52,830 bases of DNA from an uncultured Anaerolineae bacterium (GCA_903910795.1 CAIWAX010000276.1:1-52830), one strand, 5' to 3'; counted from the stretch's first letter, positions 25,332-34,481 are shown. The notes: generated from the sequence alone by a model not told the origin. A program made the numbers and translations.

Positions 25332-26402
25332 TTATAGATTGACGATGTATATGAATACAACCACCAGAATCAGCCATATTACCAGGATGCCTCCCAGGAT
25401 GAGGAGTTGGTTTGTGTTCATCCCCAATCGAAGCTTTTGAGTGGGCGCGGCAGGTTTTGAAGGTTGAGAATCCTCGGGAGCGGGTTTATCTGAGCCTGCA
25501 TTATCAGCGGCAGGCTGGTTTAAGCCGTCAAAATTTCCATCAAAACTAATATAAGCCTGCTTGTTTGAGGCTGGCTGACGGGCCGCAGGATCCTGATTTG
25601 TTTCAGATTCAGACCCAAATTGAGAAGGATTCTCCTGATTGTCATTTCCATGCTCATCAAAGGAAAACCCCAAGCCATCGCTTGAGAAACCGGCTTGTGA
25701 TTCCTGTTCAGGCTGTGATGGCGGGTTCAGTTTATCGCGGAGTTCCCTGCCAGCAGGTACAGGTGTGGAAACCAGTACGCCGTGCTCTGGAACAAAAGAA
25801 TTTTCATCCTGCGGGCCCTTAATCAGGACAACGGCTATATCCGCAATCCGATCAGCAGTCAAGATTGGGCGTGCCTGGGTCAATGAGATGACGAAGCGTT
25901 CCACAGCATCGTTGAGAACAATGCGCGCCGCCGGGCGCACGGGTTCGATGTGCATGGCGGGATTGGCGGCGATCATGATGGGTTCCAGAGTCAACTCGCC
26001 TTTGAAGCCGCTGCGGCTCAGGTAAACTTTCACTACGCGTCCCAACTGAATCAGGCGTTGAACCAGATTCCCGCGTGAAGCCTTGAAAGTTCCGCCGGAT
26101 AGCTTTCCCCATTCATCATCCCTGACGCTGTAGACACCACCCTGGTGCAAGACCGATATGAGAAAAATTCCAGGAGGGCCGATCAGTACCAAAGGAATGG
26201 TGATGTCTGATTCGGGCAGAATGAAATTACGCAGCAGGATATAGTTACGGTCCAGGATTTTGTTAAAAACGGCAATGATTTTTTCCTGCGCCATTACTTC
26301 GGGATACCAGGAAAGCCCATATTTAAATGTGCCCTCCACACGGCTCAGAAAGTTGATCTGGCCATTCTCATCTCGATAGGGAGTCTTATCAGAAATTCTC
26401 AT
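25332..26402 (-). CDS. Unknown protein with NERD-like domain and C-terminal anchor
   Basis: 356 residues. The segment PLVLIGPPGIFLISVLHQGG followed by a short loop and DEWGKLS resembles the core of NERD (nuclease-related) domains, but the catalytic D/E-x-K residues are not evident. Residues about 215-320 are an acidic, Gln/Asn/Pro-rich disordered stretch. The C-terminus (about 335-354) is one membrane helix with almost nothing beyond it, a tail anchor, so the main domain is cytoplasmic. GGAGG precedes the ATG at 26402. Function unknown. Confidence 0.75.
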   Translation of the reverse strand: MRISDKTPYRDENGQINFLSRVEGTFKYGLSWYPEVMAQEKIIAVFNKILDRNYILLRNFILPESDITIPLVLIGPPGIFLISVLHQGGVYSVRDDEWGKLSGGTFKASRGNLVQRLIQLGRVVKVYLSRSGFKGELTLEPIMIAANPAMHIEPVRPAARIVLNDAVERFVISLTQARPILTADRIADIAVVLIKGPQDENSFVPEHGVLVSTPVPAGRELRDKLNPPSQPEQESQAGFSSDGLGFSFDEHGNDNQENPSQFGSESETNQDPAARQPASNKQAYISFDGNFDGLNQPAADNAGSDKPAPEDSQPSKPAAPTQKLRLGMNTNQLLILGGILVIWLILVVVFIYIVNL

Positions 26403-26438
26403 AGCCTGCCTCCAGCGGTATTCCGGGTAACCGGGTTG

Positions 26439-26735
26439 TTAAATACTGGGCACTTCTTCAAGCTGGTCTCGAGTGGCGTCGCTGCCGGTCGTGATAACAT
26501 CCCCATTTAATCTTACCATTTTAGCAGTTTCGAAGGTACTTCCTAAAAATTCTTTGCGGGTACCTGTTATGAATTTTTGGCCACTTTTCAAGCGGGTAAC
26601 CAGATTGGCTCGATTGATCAAAATGACATCGGAGAAAGTGGCCCCACGTCGTTCATACGCGCGCACCAATTCAATTTTGCCATCTAATCCATAGCGCACC
26701 GCTTCAATGAGACCATCAAATTTTTTATTTGCCAT
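26439..26735 (-). CDS. Small conserved-looking protein of unknown function
   Basis: 98 residues, basic in the middle and beta-rich. The pattern (VRYGLDGKIELVRAYERRG, then DVILINRANLVTRLKSG) suggests a small barrel or sandwich. No signal peptide, membrane helix or Cys is seen. The ATG at 26735 has GGAGG 7 nt upstream, so it is well translated. It leads the minus-strand operon with the NERD-like protein, the glycosyltransferase and rnhB, after a 36-nt gap. Confidence 0.7.
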   Translation of the reverse strand: MANKKFDGLIEAVRYGLDGKIELVRAYERRGATFSDVILINRANLVTRLKSGQKFITGTRKEFLGSTFETAKMVRLNGDVITTGSDATRDQLEEVPSI

Positions 26736-26946
26736 TTTTATGCCTCCACGCAGATTTCACTTAATATTTTACTTCCATTTTCTATCAAGGATGGAGATTG
26801 CTCAAATATAATGACCAGAAAGGATGGGTAAAAAGTCCTGCCAGATCGATTCTTCCACACTGACCGGAAGATTTGTGACCGGGCGCACCTGCATGATGCT
26901 TATAAAAAATCAGCCGCTGGCGTGCGAATGCCAACGGCCAAGCTTG

Positions 26947-27019
26947 TCGGGGTGGGCGGACTTGAACCGCCGACCCCCGCGTCCCAAACGCGGTGCGCTG
27001 CCAACTGCGCTACACCCCG
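26947..27019 (-). tRNA. tRNA-Pro (UGG)
   Basis: The minus strand gives an acceptor CGGGGTG/CACCCCG, a D arm GCGC/GCGC, the anticodon stem CCGCG/CGCGG with loop TTTGGGA (anticodon TGG), a short variable loop and the T arm GGCGG-TTCAAGT-CCGCC. The discriminator is A. The genome does not encode a complete CCA (CAA follows). No integrase or direct repeat was found that would mark it as an att site. Confidence 0.95.
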
Positions 27020-27091
27020 ATATAACCTGTGTGGAAAGAGTATAATGCCAACCGTCCTACTCGTCAAATGGATAGACAGAGAATTTTCCCG

Positions 27092-28033
27092 ATGTTTCGA
27101 ATTTCACTGCGTTATCTGCGCTTTTGCCTGATATTCAGCCTGTTCTTGAGCGCCTGTGCGCCTGGAATTGTTTCTGCTGGGGCACAGACGCCATCGGCTA
27201 CGGGCACACACATCGCTGCCAGCACTTTGTCTGCCACTGCTTCCAGCGCAACAGCCACGCCTACTTTCACACCTGCGCCTTCTCCGCTGCCTGCGACCGC
27301 CACACCAGCACATCCAGGCCGGATCACCTGCTCCGAAAAAACCGGCATACTGGCGAAAGAAACGCTTGAAACATCCCTGCTTGCCAAACCCCTGGTCTAT
27401 GATCTTTATCTTCCGCCCTGTTACAGTATAGATATAAGCATGCGTTATCCGGTTCTATATTTGCTGCACGGACAGGGCTACATGGATGACCAATGGATCC
27501 GGCTTGGGGCGGTTTCGACCGCTGATCAATTGATCAGCAGCGGTGAAACAAAACCCTTTATCATGGTTTTTCCGCTTGATCCGGCGACGAAACAACCGTC
27601 AGAATATAATTTTGAAGATGTTTTTGTTCGCCAACTCCTGGCAACGATTGATGATAATCACCGCACACTGACAACATCCGCATTCCGAGAAATCGGGGGA
27701 ATTTCACGGGGCGGCGCCTGGGCCCTGCATTTGGGGCTGAATCATCCTGATTTATTTGGCGCGATTGGCGGTCACTCGACCTCCATTTTTTATAGTGATG
27801 AAAGCTCACTGCAGCATATCTTTTTGAGCCTGCCGCCAGATCAAATGCCGCGCATCTGGCTTGACGCCGGGGATAGGGATATCGAGCTGGAGTTGATTGC
27901 GCCTTTCGAAAACTTCATGACTCAAAATAATATCCCGCACGAATGGCACGAGTTTGTGGGCGCGCACGAGGAGAAATACTGGTCGGCGCATGTTTATGAT
28001 TATCTGGAATGGTATACGCGAGGATGGAGATAA
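27092..28033 (+). CDS. Lipoprotein esterase (enterochelin-esterase-like fold)
   Basis: 313 residues from the ATG at 27092. Upstream in-frame ATG or TTG codons exist, but this start places a lipoprotein signal at the N-terminus (FSLFLSAC lipobox). A Thr/Ala/Pro-rich linker follows. The catalytic part starts near TSLLAKPLVYDLYLPPCY and carries LYLLHGQGYMDDQW, the nucleophile GGISRGGAW, the acid in LDAGDRDIE and the His in the C-terminal EWHEFVGAHEEKYW. It should be an outward-facing esterase or acyl hydrolase of the esterase D / Fes family. The Shine-Dalgarno is weak. Substrate unknown. Confidence 0.82.
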   Translation: MFRISLRYLRFCLIFSLFLSACAPGIVSAGAQTPSATGTHIAASTLSATASSATATPTFTPAPSPLPATATPAHPGRITCSEKTGILAKETLETSLLAKPLVYDLYLPPCYSIDISMRYPVLYLLHGQGYMDDQWIRLGAVSTADQLISSGETKPFIMVFPLDPATKQPSEYNFEDVFVRQLLATIDDNHRTLTTSAFREIGGISRGGAWALHLGLNHPDLFGAIGGHSTSIFYSDESSLQHIFLSLPPDQMPRIWLDAGDRDIELELIAPFENFMTQNNIPHEWHEFVGAHEEKYWSAHVYDYLEWYTRGWR

Positions 28034-28051
28034 TGGAATGGGGTAATCCCG

Positions 28052-28100
28052 GTGCGATTTGCTCCCGATAAGGCATTGGGACAATGTAAGCAAATCGCAC
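28052..28100. repeat. GCGATTTGC palindrome
   Basis: GTGCGATTTGCT (28052-28063) and its complement AGCAAATCGCAC (28089-28100) with a 25-nt loop that holds an inner CCC/GGG pair. The same core occurs as CGATTTGC-TTG-GCAAATCG near 223-241 and as GCGATTCGC-TTA-GCAAATCGC at 37612-37632 inside a gene. Confidence 0.6.
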
Positions 28101-28107
28101 GATACGT

Positions 28108-28113
28108 TATAAT
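28108..28113 (+). promoter_or_regulatory. Consensus -10 box 6 nt before gatC
   Basis: TATAAT at 28108-28113 and the ATG of gatC at 28120. Transcription would start at or next to the A of the ATG, so the mRNA would be leaderless. No Shine-Dalgarno is present. The -35 region (TGTAAG at 28085-28090 for a 17-nt spacer) is poor and overlaps the palindrome. Confidence 0.5.
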
Positions 28114-28119
28114 TCAAGT

Positions 28120-28413
28120 ATGTCTCTAACCATCCAAGAAGTTGAACATATTGCCAAACTTGCCCGGCTGGAATTAAGCGAAGACGAAAAAAACCGTTAT
28201 CGCGAACAGCTTTCAGCCATTCTGGAGCATGTCGCCCAGTTGCAAAAGCTGGATACCAGCGCCCTTCGCAGCGTGCCAGGTGGGGGTTTATCCAACGCGG
28301 AAAATCCGCTGCGTGTCGATGAAGCCCGTCCCGGTTTGCCAACCGAGACCCTGCTCAAAAGCGCTGCTCAAACTGAGCGTTCACAGTATAAGATTCCACC
28401 GGTTTTTGAATGA
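28120..28413 (+). CDS. gatC: Aspartyl/glutamyl-tRNA amidotransferase subunit C
   Basis: 97 residues, normal length. The N-terminal VEHIAKLARLELSEDEKN and the later LRVDEARPGLP are typical of GatC, the small stabilising subunit that wraps around GatA. With GatA and GatB it converts Glu-tRNA(Gln) or Asp-tRNA(Asn) to the amide. gatA follows after 1 nt, and gatB is not in the window. The start has no Shine-Dalgarno and lies directly after a -10 box. Confidence 0.93.
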   Translation: MSLTIQEVEHIAKLARLELSEDEKNRYREQLSAILEHVAQLQKLDTSALRSVPGGGLSNAENPLRVDEARPGLPTETLLKSAAQTERSQYKIPPVFE

Positions 28414-28414
28414 T

Positions 28415-29884
28415 ATGAATAATATTAGCGAGCTAACACTTACCGGCGCAAGCGCCTTGCTGAAGAAGGGTGCCATCTCCAGCCGTGAACTGACCCAGGC
28501 GGCCCTGGAGAGAATTGCCGCGTTGGACGGCAGTTTGCATGCTTTCCTGCATATCGCGGCTGATTCAGCGCTGGAACAGGCGGATGCCGCCGACCGCCAG
28601 CGCAAAGCCAGCCCAACTGATGCACAACCGCTGCTGGGTATTCCGCTGGCAGTGAAGGATGTGCTGACCGTCTCTGGCATGCCATGCACCTGCGGTTCCA
28701 AAATCCTGGAAGGATACATGCCCCCCTATACTGCTACCGTGGTCAACCGGCTGCAGGCCGCCGGGATGGTGATTATTGGGAAAACCAACACTGACGAATT
28801 TGCCATGGGTTCATCCACTGAAAATTCGGCTTATGGTGTAACGCACAATCCCTGGGATGTGACGCGCGTGCCGGGCGGCTCTTCAGGCGGCAGCGCCAGC
28901 GCCGTGGCAGCCAGACTGATCCCAGCCGCGCTCGGCACGGATACCGGCGGCAGTGTCCGACAGCCAGCTTCTTTTTGCGGTGTGACTGGTTTGAAACCAA
29001 CTTATGGGCGGGTTTCCCGTTATGGGTTGATTGCCTATGGTTCCTCGCTGGATTCGTGCGGGGTCCTGGCTCATTCGGCGCAGGACGCGGCTGAGGTGTA
29101 TTCTGTCATGGCCGGGCCGGATACACTGGACGCTTCATCACAAAAAATCCCGTTGAAGCCTGTCTCTCTGCAGGCAGGGCAAGATCTGCACGGTGTGCGG
29201 ATCGGTGTGCCGGGTGAGTATTTCATCGCGGGTATTCAGCCGGAAGTCGAAGCCAGGGTCCGCGAGGCTATTCAGGTTTTGCAAGACCTGGGCGCAGAAA
29301 TCAAGCAAGTCAGCCTGCCGCATACTGAATATGCCGTGCCGGTTTATTATCTGATTGCTCCGGCGGAAGCCTCGGCCAACCTGGCGCGTTATGATGGCAT
29401 TCGCTTTGGCCCGCGGGTCGATGGCGATAACCTGTGGGATGTTTTCTTCCGCACCCGCGGTCAAAAATTTGGTGATGAAGTGACAAGGCGCATTATGTTG
29501 GGAACTTATGCGCTCTCGGCCGGATATTATGATGCGTATTACGGTCAGGCCCAGAAGGTGCGGACGTTGATTAAGCGTGATTTTGAACAAGTTTTTCGTG
29601 ACGTGGATGCGATTGCCTGCCCGGTGGCGCCCACCACCGCTTTCCCAATCGGCGCGCATGGCGATGATCCACTGGCTATGTACCTGGAAGATATTTTTAC
29701 TCTGCCAGCCAACCTGGCAGGCGTGCCGGGTCTGGCTTTCCCGACCGGGTTTGATGGGCAGGGTTTGCCGGTGGGCATGCAGTTGATGGGACGGCATTTT
29801 GACGAGGCCGGGTTGTTCAAGATCGCGCACGCGTACCAGCAAGTCACAGATTGGCATAAGCAGAGCCCACGTTTGGCGCTGTAA
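28415..29884 (+). CDS. gatA: Aspartyl/glutamyl-tRNA amidotransferase subunit A
   Basis: 489 residues from the ATG at 28415, 1 nt after the gatC stop. The amidase signature is complete: Lys in PLAVKDVLT, the Ser-cisSer pair in GGSSGGSASAV and the nucleophile in GTDTGGSVRQPASFCG. It releases ammonia from glutamine for tRNA-dependent amide formation in the cytosol. The codon after the gatC stop makes reinitiation the likely mode of translation. Confidence 0.95.
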   Translation: MNNISELTLTGASALLKKGAISSRELTQAALERIAALDGSLHAFLHIAADSALEQADAADRQRKASPTDAQPLLGIPLAVKDVLTVSGMPCTCGSKILEGYMPPYTATVVNRLQAAGMVIIGKTNTDEFAMGSSTENSAYGVTHNPWDVTRVPGGSSGGSASAVAARLIPAALGTDTGGSVRQPASFCGVTGLKPTYGRVSRYGLIAYGSSLDSCGVLAHSAQDAAEVYSVMAGPDTLDASSQKIPLKPVSLQAGQDLHGVRIGVPGEYFIAGIQPEVEARVREAIQVLQDLGAEIKQVSLPHTEYAVPVYYLIAPAEASANLARYDGIRFGPRVDGDNLWDVFFRTRGQKFGDEVTRRIMLGTYALSAGYYDAYYGQAQKVRTLIKRDFEQVFRDVDAIACPVAPTTAFPIGAHGDDPLAMYLEDIFTLPANLAGVPGLAFPTGFDGQGLPVGMQLMGRHFDEAGLFKIAHAYQQVTDWHKQSPRLAL

Positions 29885-29962
29885 TAAAGATCGCTGTGTA
29901 ATTATTCGAAACATGGAAATCCCGGTAAGCCCTGTGGGTTTTGCACGGAAAGGAAGGTTAAA

Positions 29963-30940
29963 ATGAATATTTTTCTGACGGGTGGGGCGGGGTATATTGG
30001 CTCTGCCACCGCTGAAGCACTCTTGAAAGCTGGCCACAGTGTCACAATCTACGATTCGCTGGTCACAGGGCACCGGGAGGCGGTTCCGGTAGGTGCCAGG
30101 TTTATCCAGGCGGATATTGCTGATAATCAGATGCTGACACATGCACTGAACGAGAAAAATTATGACGCCGTGATGCACTTCGCGGCTTTTATTGAAGCCG
30201 GGGAGAGCATGAAAAATCCCGGAAAATTCCTGAACAATAATCTGGTCAATTCATTGGCATTAATAGAGGCGGCGGTCAGCGCCAACGTGCGGCGTTTTGT
30301 GCTTTCATCAACGGCGGCCATTTTCCAGTCCAGCGAAGAGCCTTTGAATGAAGATTCCCCGCTTGGCCCAACCAACACTTACGGCTATACCAAGCTGGCT
30401 GTGGAACAGTCGCTCGAATGGTACCGCCAGATTCACGGGCTGCATTTTGCTGCCTTGCGTTACTTCAATGCCAGTGGCGCGCTGCCCGGGCACGGCGAAG
30501 CCCACCAGCCCGAGTCGCATCTAATTCCACGTGTCCTGCAGGTGGCGATGGGTAAAGCCGAGGCGGCTTATATTTTTGGAACGGATTACCCAACCCCGGA
30601 TGGCACCTGTATCCGTGATTATATTCATCTCGGTGATCTGGTTTCCGCGCATATTCTGGCGGTCGAAGCGCTCGGTGAGCGCGATAAACTGGTTTACAAC
30701 CTGGGATCGGGCACCGGCTATTCGGTGAGGGAAGTGATTGATACCTCTCGGGAGGTTTCCGGCAGGCCGATCCCGGTCGTAGAACTCGAACGCCGTCCAG
30801 GCGATTCGGCCCGGCTGGTGGCCTCTTCTGAAAAAATCCGGCGCGAGTTGGGCTGGAAACCTCAGCACGATTCAATCAAGGATATTATTGCGTCTGCCTG
30901 GGAATGGCACTCCAGTCATCCATCCGGTTATCAGGCTTAG
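29963..30940 (+). CDS. galE: UDP-glucose 4-epimerase
   Basis: 325 residues, normal size. The Rossmann motif TGGAGYIGSA is at the N-terminus, with HFAAFIEAGESM, LSSTAAIF and the catalytic YGYTK. RYFNASGA and DGTCIRDYIHLGDL are signatures of GalE. It interconverts UDP-glucose and UDP-galactose with bound NAD. AAGGAAGG precedes the ATG. The next gene starts 16 nt later on the same strand but is not functionally related in an obvious way. Confidence 0.93.
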   Translation: MNIFLTGGAGYIGSATAEALLKAGHSVTIYDSLVTGHREAVPVGARFIQADIADNQMLTHALNEKNYDAVMHFAAFIEAGESMKNPGKFLNNNLVNSLALIEAAVSANVRRFVLSSTAAIFQSSEEPLNEDSPLGPTNTYGYTKLAVEQSLEWYRQIHGLHFAALRYFNASGALPGHGEAHQPESHLIPRVLQVAMGKAEAAYIFGTDYPTPDGTCIRDYIHLGDLVSAHILAVEALGERDKLVYNLGSGTGYSVREVIDTSREVSGRPIPVVELERRPGDSARLVASSEKIRRELGWKPQHDSIKDIIASAWEWHSSHPSGYQA

Positions 30941-30955
30941 TGCGAAGAGGTTGAT

Positions 30956-31714
30956 ATGCGAATTGTGCGCTTTACCCGCAAGAACCAGCCGGTGAAGTAT
31001 GGTTGGGTGTATGAAGATCATGTGGGCGAGATTGAAGGTAATATTTATGGCGAGTACCGCCGCCAGGAAGCAAATTTCCCGATTGGCGATGTTACGCTGC
31101 TGGCACCCTGCCAGCCCACCAAGATTGTGTGTGTGGGCAGGAATTACGCGGAACATGCCAGGGAACTGGGGAATGATGTGCCTAAAATTCCCCTGATTTT
31201 CCTGAAGCCGCTTTCTTCGATCATTAACCCAGGGGAGCCGATTATCCTGCCGAGCCAATCCCAGCAGGTGGAGCATGAGGCCGAACTGGTGACGGTGATT
31301 TCCAAACGCGGGCGTAACATTACGGTGGAAAACGCCCGCAACCACATCCTGGGCTATACGATTGGGAATGATGTGACGGCCCGCGACTTGCAAAAAACAG
31401 ATGGTCAATGGACGCGCGCGAAGGGTTTTGACACGTTTTGCTGTTTTGGGCCGTGGATCGAGACTGATTTTGATATTTCGGATGCGCTGATTACCTGCAA
31501 GGTTTCCGGTCAGCCCCGGCAGATGGGTTCAACGCGTGACATGATCTTTAATGTCTCAACCTTGATCGCTTTTATCTCATCGGTTATGACGCTTGAGGCA
31601 GGTGATATTGTGTTTACAGGCACTCCAGCGGGCGTGGGGCCGCTAAAGGCCGGCGATGTGGTGATGGTGGAGATCGAGGGTTTGGGGAGGTTGTCCAATC
31701 CAGTCAAGGCGTGA
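30956..31714 (+). CDS. Fumarylacetoacetate hydrolase family protein
   Basis: 252 residues, with a short N-terminal domain and then the FAH fold. IVCVGRNYAEHARELG, EHEAELVTVI (metal-binding Glu pair), GNDVTARDLQ (metal-binding Asp) and FTGTPAGVGPLKAGD are all present. The family holds acylpyruvases, oxaloacetate decarboxylases and the 2-hydroxyhepta-2,4-diene-1,7-dioate isomerases. The exact activity cannot be told apart by eye. GAGG precedes the ATG. Confidence 0.9.
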   Translation: MRIVRFTRKNQPVKYGWVYEDHVGEIEGNIYGEYRRQEANFPIGDVTLLAPCQPTKIVCVGRNYAEHARELGNDVPKIPLIFLKPLSSIINPGEPIILPSQSQQVEHEAELVTVISKRGRNITVENARNHILGYTIGNDVTARDLQKTDGQWTRAKGFDTFCCFGPWIETDFDISDALITCKVSGQPRQMGSTRDMIFNVSTLIAFISSVMTLEAGDIVFTGTPAGVGPLKAGDVVMVEIEGLGRLSNPVKA

Positions 31715-31748
31715 TGGGCGGGTTGGGGTCGCCAACGCACAGCAGTAT

Positions 31749-32531
31749 TTATGCTGGAGTTTGTTTATGCGCCCGACGTAACACCAATAGCGACACCCCC
31801 TGGATCACGAGGGTGATGAGAATGGCGGCGCCAAAGGCCTGTCCAAGACTGTTATGCCCAAGCAGGAGCGCCAGTACCAGGTAAAACCCGGCAAAACCAA
31901 ACAGGCCGTACAGCAACCCGCGCAAAACGCTGGCGGCCCCGGCCGGGCCCTGTAGCCTGTGCGAAAAAATGGTCAGGATGGCGGTGTAAAGCGGGATGGT
32001 CGAAAGCAGCCCGGTCAGGCGCGGACCAATCAGCGGGGCGATACCGGTAATCAACAGGATGAATGAAGTGCCCAGCACAATCCGGGCGGGCAAATCCCAT
32101 TTGCCCGGTGTTGAATTTACCGCCTCAAGCTGGCTGTTCTTTGGCATCAACCACAACCCGAGCAGGATGACCAGCACGACCAGTGGAAAGATAATTTCCA
32201 GTGGAAGAATAAGGTTTTGCATCACAACCGTGATGCCCGCGTAACACAGCAGGCTGGTGGTGATGGAAACCGGCCAGCCGAAACGCTTTGCAGCCCATGC
32301 GTAGGAAAGACAAAACGCAACCAGCGGCAGCCCGCCGCTCAGCGTTCCAAGCACAGTTGAAGCCGCGAAAGTCTCGCTGTGGCTGATGGCAACGAAAAAG
32401 ATAACCGGGCCAGAGGTTAGAGGCAGGCCAATCAACCAGCCGCTGACCGTGGGCCCCCAGCGCCGGCCTGCCAGGCTGGCGCCGCCCAGAATGAGGGGAG
32501 CCAACATTAATTTCAGGGCAAGTATATTCAT
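31749..32531 (-). CDS. Polytopic membrane protein of unknown function
   Basis: 260 residues with about eight hydrophobic helices and short loops. It starts MNILALKLMLAPLILGGASL. A central loop carries PKNSQLEAVNSTPGKWD. It overlaps the mevalonate kinase stop by 4 nt (ATGA), so it is the third gene of an operon UbiA, kinase, membrane protein. The layout suggests a transporter or permease-like role in isoprenoid or lipid metabolism, but no family was recognised. Confidence 0.75.
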   Translation of the reverse strand: MNILALKLMLAPLILGGASLAGRRWGPTVSGWLIGLPLTSGPVIFFVAISHSETFAASTVLGTLSGGLPLVAFCLSYAWAAKRFGWPVSITTSLLCYAGITVVMQNLILPLEIIFPLVVLVILLGLWLMPKNSQLEAVNSTPGKWDLPARIVLGTSFILLITGIAPLIGPRLTGLLSTIPLYTAILTIFSHRLQGPAGAASVLRGLLYGLFGFAGFYLVLALLLGHNSLGQAFGAAILITLVIQGVSLLVLRRAHKQTPA

Positions 32532-33484
32532 TGGGATAATCCCGATACTTGATTGGGATGGATGACCGTGGTGATGGTATGTTTTGCACCGGCAGCCAGC
32601 AAGGCTGAGGTTACCGTCCCGGCATTTTCAGGCTGCACCAGGGCGATCATGTTGCCGCCGCGCCCCCCGCCGGATAGTTTGGCGCCCAATGCCCCGGCTT
32701 TTCTAGCCTGGCATACCAGATTATCGAGCTCATCAGATGAGACAGTCATTTGCTGTAACAGGCTGTGATTGGCATCCATGAACGGGCCCAACGCCTGCCA
32801 GGTTCCGCCCTCAATCGCCTGGCGGGCCTGAATGACAACATCCTTCACCTGGTCAAAGATGCGTTCCCAGAAAACCGGATCGGCTTGCCACAGTTTCCTT
32901 ACGTCTCCAACCGATTCGCGCGTGGGCGCCGTTTTGCCGGTATCCGCGATGATCAGCGTAAAGGGTGTCTGGACATGGAAAGTTTCGAGGGTCTTATTTT
33001 TGATAAAAAATACCGGGCGGGCATAAGTGATGACGGTGTTATCAATGCCAGAAGGCGTGCCGTGATGAATTTTCTCGATCTCATAACACAGGCCGTTGAC
33101 CTGTTCATCCTTCAGCGCCAACCCCAGATGCGCAGCCACAGCCCGGATAATTGCAACCGAAACCGCGGCGCCGGAACCCAGCCCAGATGCTACCGGGATG
33201 CTAGATTGAATGTTAACCTGCAAGGAAGGAAAGTGGGTAATGTTGAAAAGCCGAAAAACCCCCTCAATCGCCATGCGCAAGGGCTGGTCAGGCGATAAGG
33301 AGATCAACTGTCGGGCGTGCAGGCCGATAGCGGGTGAGTCAATCCAGATGCCGGCCTGCTGCGAATTATGCACCTCAACATCAGCATGCACCTGGGTGAC
33401 CGGAACTGCCAGCGCGGGACGCCCATAAACCACCGCATGTTCGCCAAATAATATAATTTTCCCGGGGGCGGTCGCTGTCGTCAT
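32528..33484 (-). CDS. mvk: Mevalonate kinase
   Basis: 318 residues of the GHMP kinase fold. The N-terminal APGKIILFGEHAVVYGRPA is the mevalonate kinase hallmark. The ATP-binding PVASGLGSGAAVSVAI and the C-terminal KLSGGGRGGNMIAL complete the set. It phosphorylates mevalonate in the mevalonate route to isoprenoids, which only some Chloroflexota use. It overlaps both neighbours by 4 nt, the UbiA-like prenyltransferase before it and a membrane protein after it. Confidence 0.92.
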   Translation of the reverse strand: MTTATAPGKIILFGEHAVVYGRPALAVPVTQVHADVEVHNSQQAGIWIDSPAIGLHARQLISLSPDQPLRMAIEGVFRLFNITHFPSLQVNIQSSIPVASGLGSGAAVSVAIIRAVAAHLGLALKDEQVNGLCYEIEKIHHGTPSGIDNTVITYARPVFFIKNKTLETFHVQTPFTLIIADTGKTAPTRESVGDVRKLWQADPVFWERIFDQVKDVVIQARQAIEGGTWQALGPFMDANHSLLQQMTVSSDELDNLVCQARKAGALGAKLSGGGRGGNMIALVQPENAGTVTSALLAAGAKHTITTVIHPNQVSGLSQ

Positions 33485-34350
33485 TTCAGATAAAAAACAA
33501 TCATTATCACCACCCCGGTCAGAAAAATGCTGAACTGGATCGGACGGTCGGTCAGCAAGACTTCATCGGGAGCGCCCGCGTTTTGGGTCATCTGGATCAG
33601 GTAAAGGTAGCGGAAGACGATGTATGCGACAAAGGGAATTGTCAGCATCATGGCATGGTTGGTGGGCAGGTTGGGGGCCAGGATTGTGTACAGCGAGTAG
33701 GAAAGGATGGTGGCGGTGGAAACAATCGTGATGTACTGATCCAGCAGCGGGATGCTGTAGCCTTCCAGAACTTTGCGATGTGAACCGGCGTCCTTCGCCA
33801 GCAAGGTCAATTCGGCGCGGCGTTTACCAAAGCCAAGATACAACGAACCCAGGGTAGTGACCATGTAGATCCAGGGCGAAAAACGTTCAACCATAATCAA
33901 GGTCACACCGGCTTCCACGCGCAGCACAAAGCCGGCCGCGATAATAAAGACATCCACGATCGGGATGTGTTTCAACCATTTGGAATAGGCCAGGTTAATG
34001 ACCAGGTAAGTCGCCAGGACAGCCGCGAAACCCGGGGCGAGCCAATATGCCAGCGGCAGGGTGATGATGACCAGACCAACGGCAGCCGCCCAGGCCACAT
34101 TGACCGGCAGTTTACCGGAAGGCAGCGGCCGGTGCTTTTTGACCGGATGTTCGCGGTCAGCTTTGATATCCGCGATGTCATTAACCAGATAAACGACACT
34201 GGAGATCAGGCAAAACAGCGCAAATCCTGCCAGGGTATGAAGCAAGGCCGGCAGGTGAAAAAGCTGTTTGTCAAATACGAGCGCAAAAAAGACAAAGGCA
34301 TTCTTGGTCCATTGGCGCGGGCGCATGGTTTTAAAAAGGGCACGGAGCAT
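33481..34350 (-). CDS. UbiA-family prenyltransferase (decaprenyl-phosphate phosphoribosyltransferase-like)
   Basis: 289 residues with about eight membrane helices. The first Asp-rich motif is NDIADIKADREHPVKKHRPL, which binds a prenyl phosphate. The pattern with HPxKxxRPLPSG is that of decaprenylphosphoryl-5-phosphoribose synthases. It would join a polyprenyl phosphate to a sugar phosphate for cell-surface arabinan or related polymers. A different polyprenyl acceptor is possible. It heads the operon that includes mevalonate kinase, so donor supply and use are encoded together. Confidence 0.85.
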   Translation of the reverse strand: MLRALFKTMRPRQWTKNAFVFFALVFDKQLFHLPALLHTLAGFALFCLISSVVYLVNDIADIKADREHPVKKHRPLPSGKLPVNVAWAAAVGLVIITLPLAYWLAPGFAAVLATYLVINLAYSKWLKHIPIVDVFIIAAGFVLRVEAGVTLIMVERFSPWIYMVTTLGSLYLGFGKRRAELTLLAKDAGSHRKVLEGYSIPLLDQYITIVSTATILSYSLYTILAPNLPTNHAMMLTIPFVAYIVFRYLYLIQMTQNAGAPDEVLLTDRPIQFSIFLTGVVIMIVFYLK

Positions 34351-34481
34351 ATAAGTATTTTACCTTACCTGGTGCATGCAGCCTTGCAATTTTGAAGGTA
34401 GAATGGTAAACCCGGTCATAGTGCTGCGCATCCTGCACGGGATGGACGGAACCCACCATCTTTTTCAAGAAAGCTGTAACT

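Noticed and set aside
26947-27019. tRNA-Pro as an attachment site of an integrated element.
   Set aside because: No integrase, no direct repeat of the tRNA end and ordinary genes on both sides.
29138-30178. A long minus-strand open frame opposite gatA and galE.
   Set aside because: It crosses two well-defined genes and has no recognisable domain.
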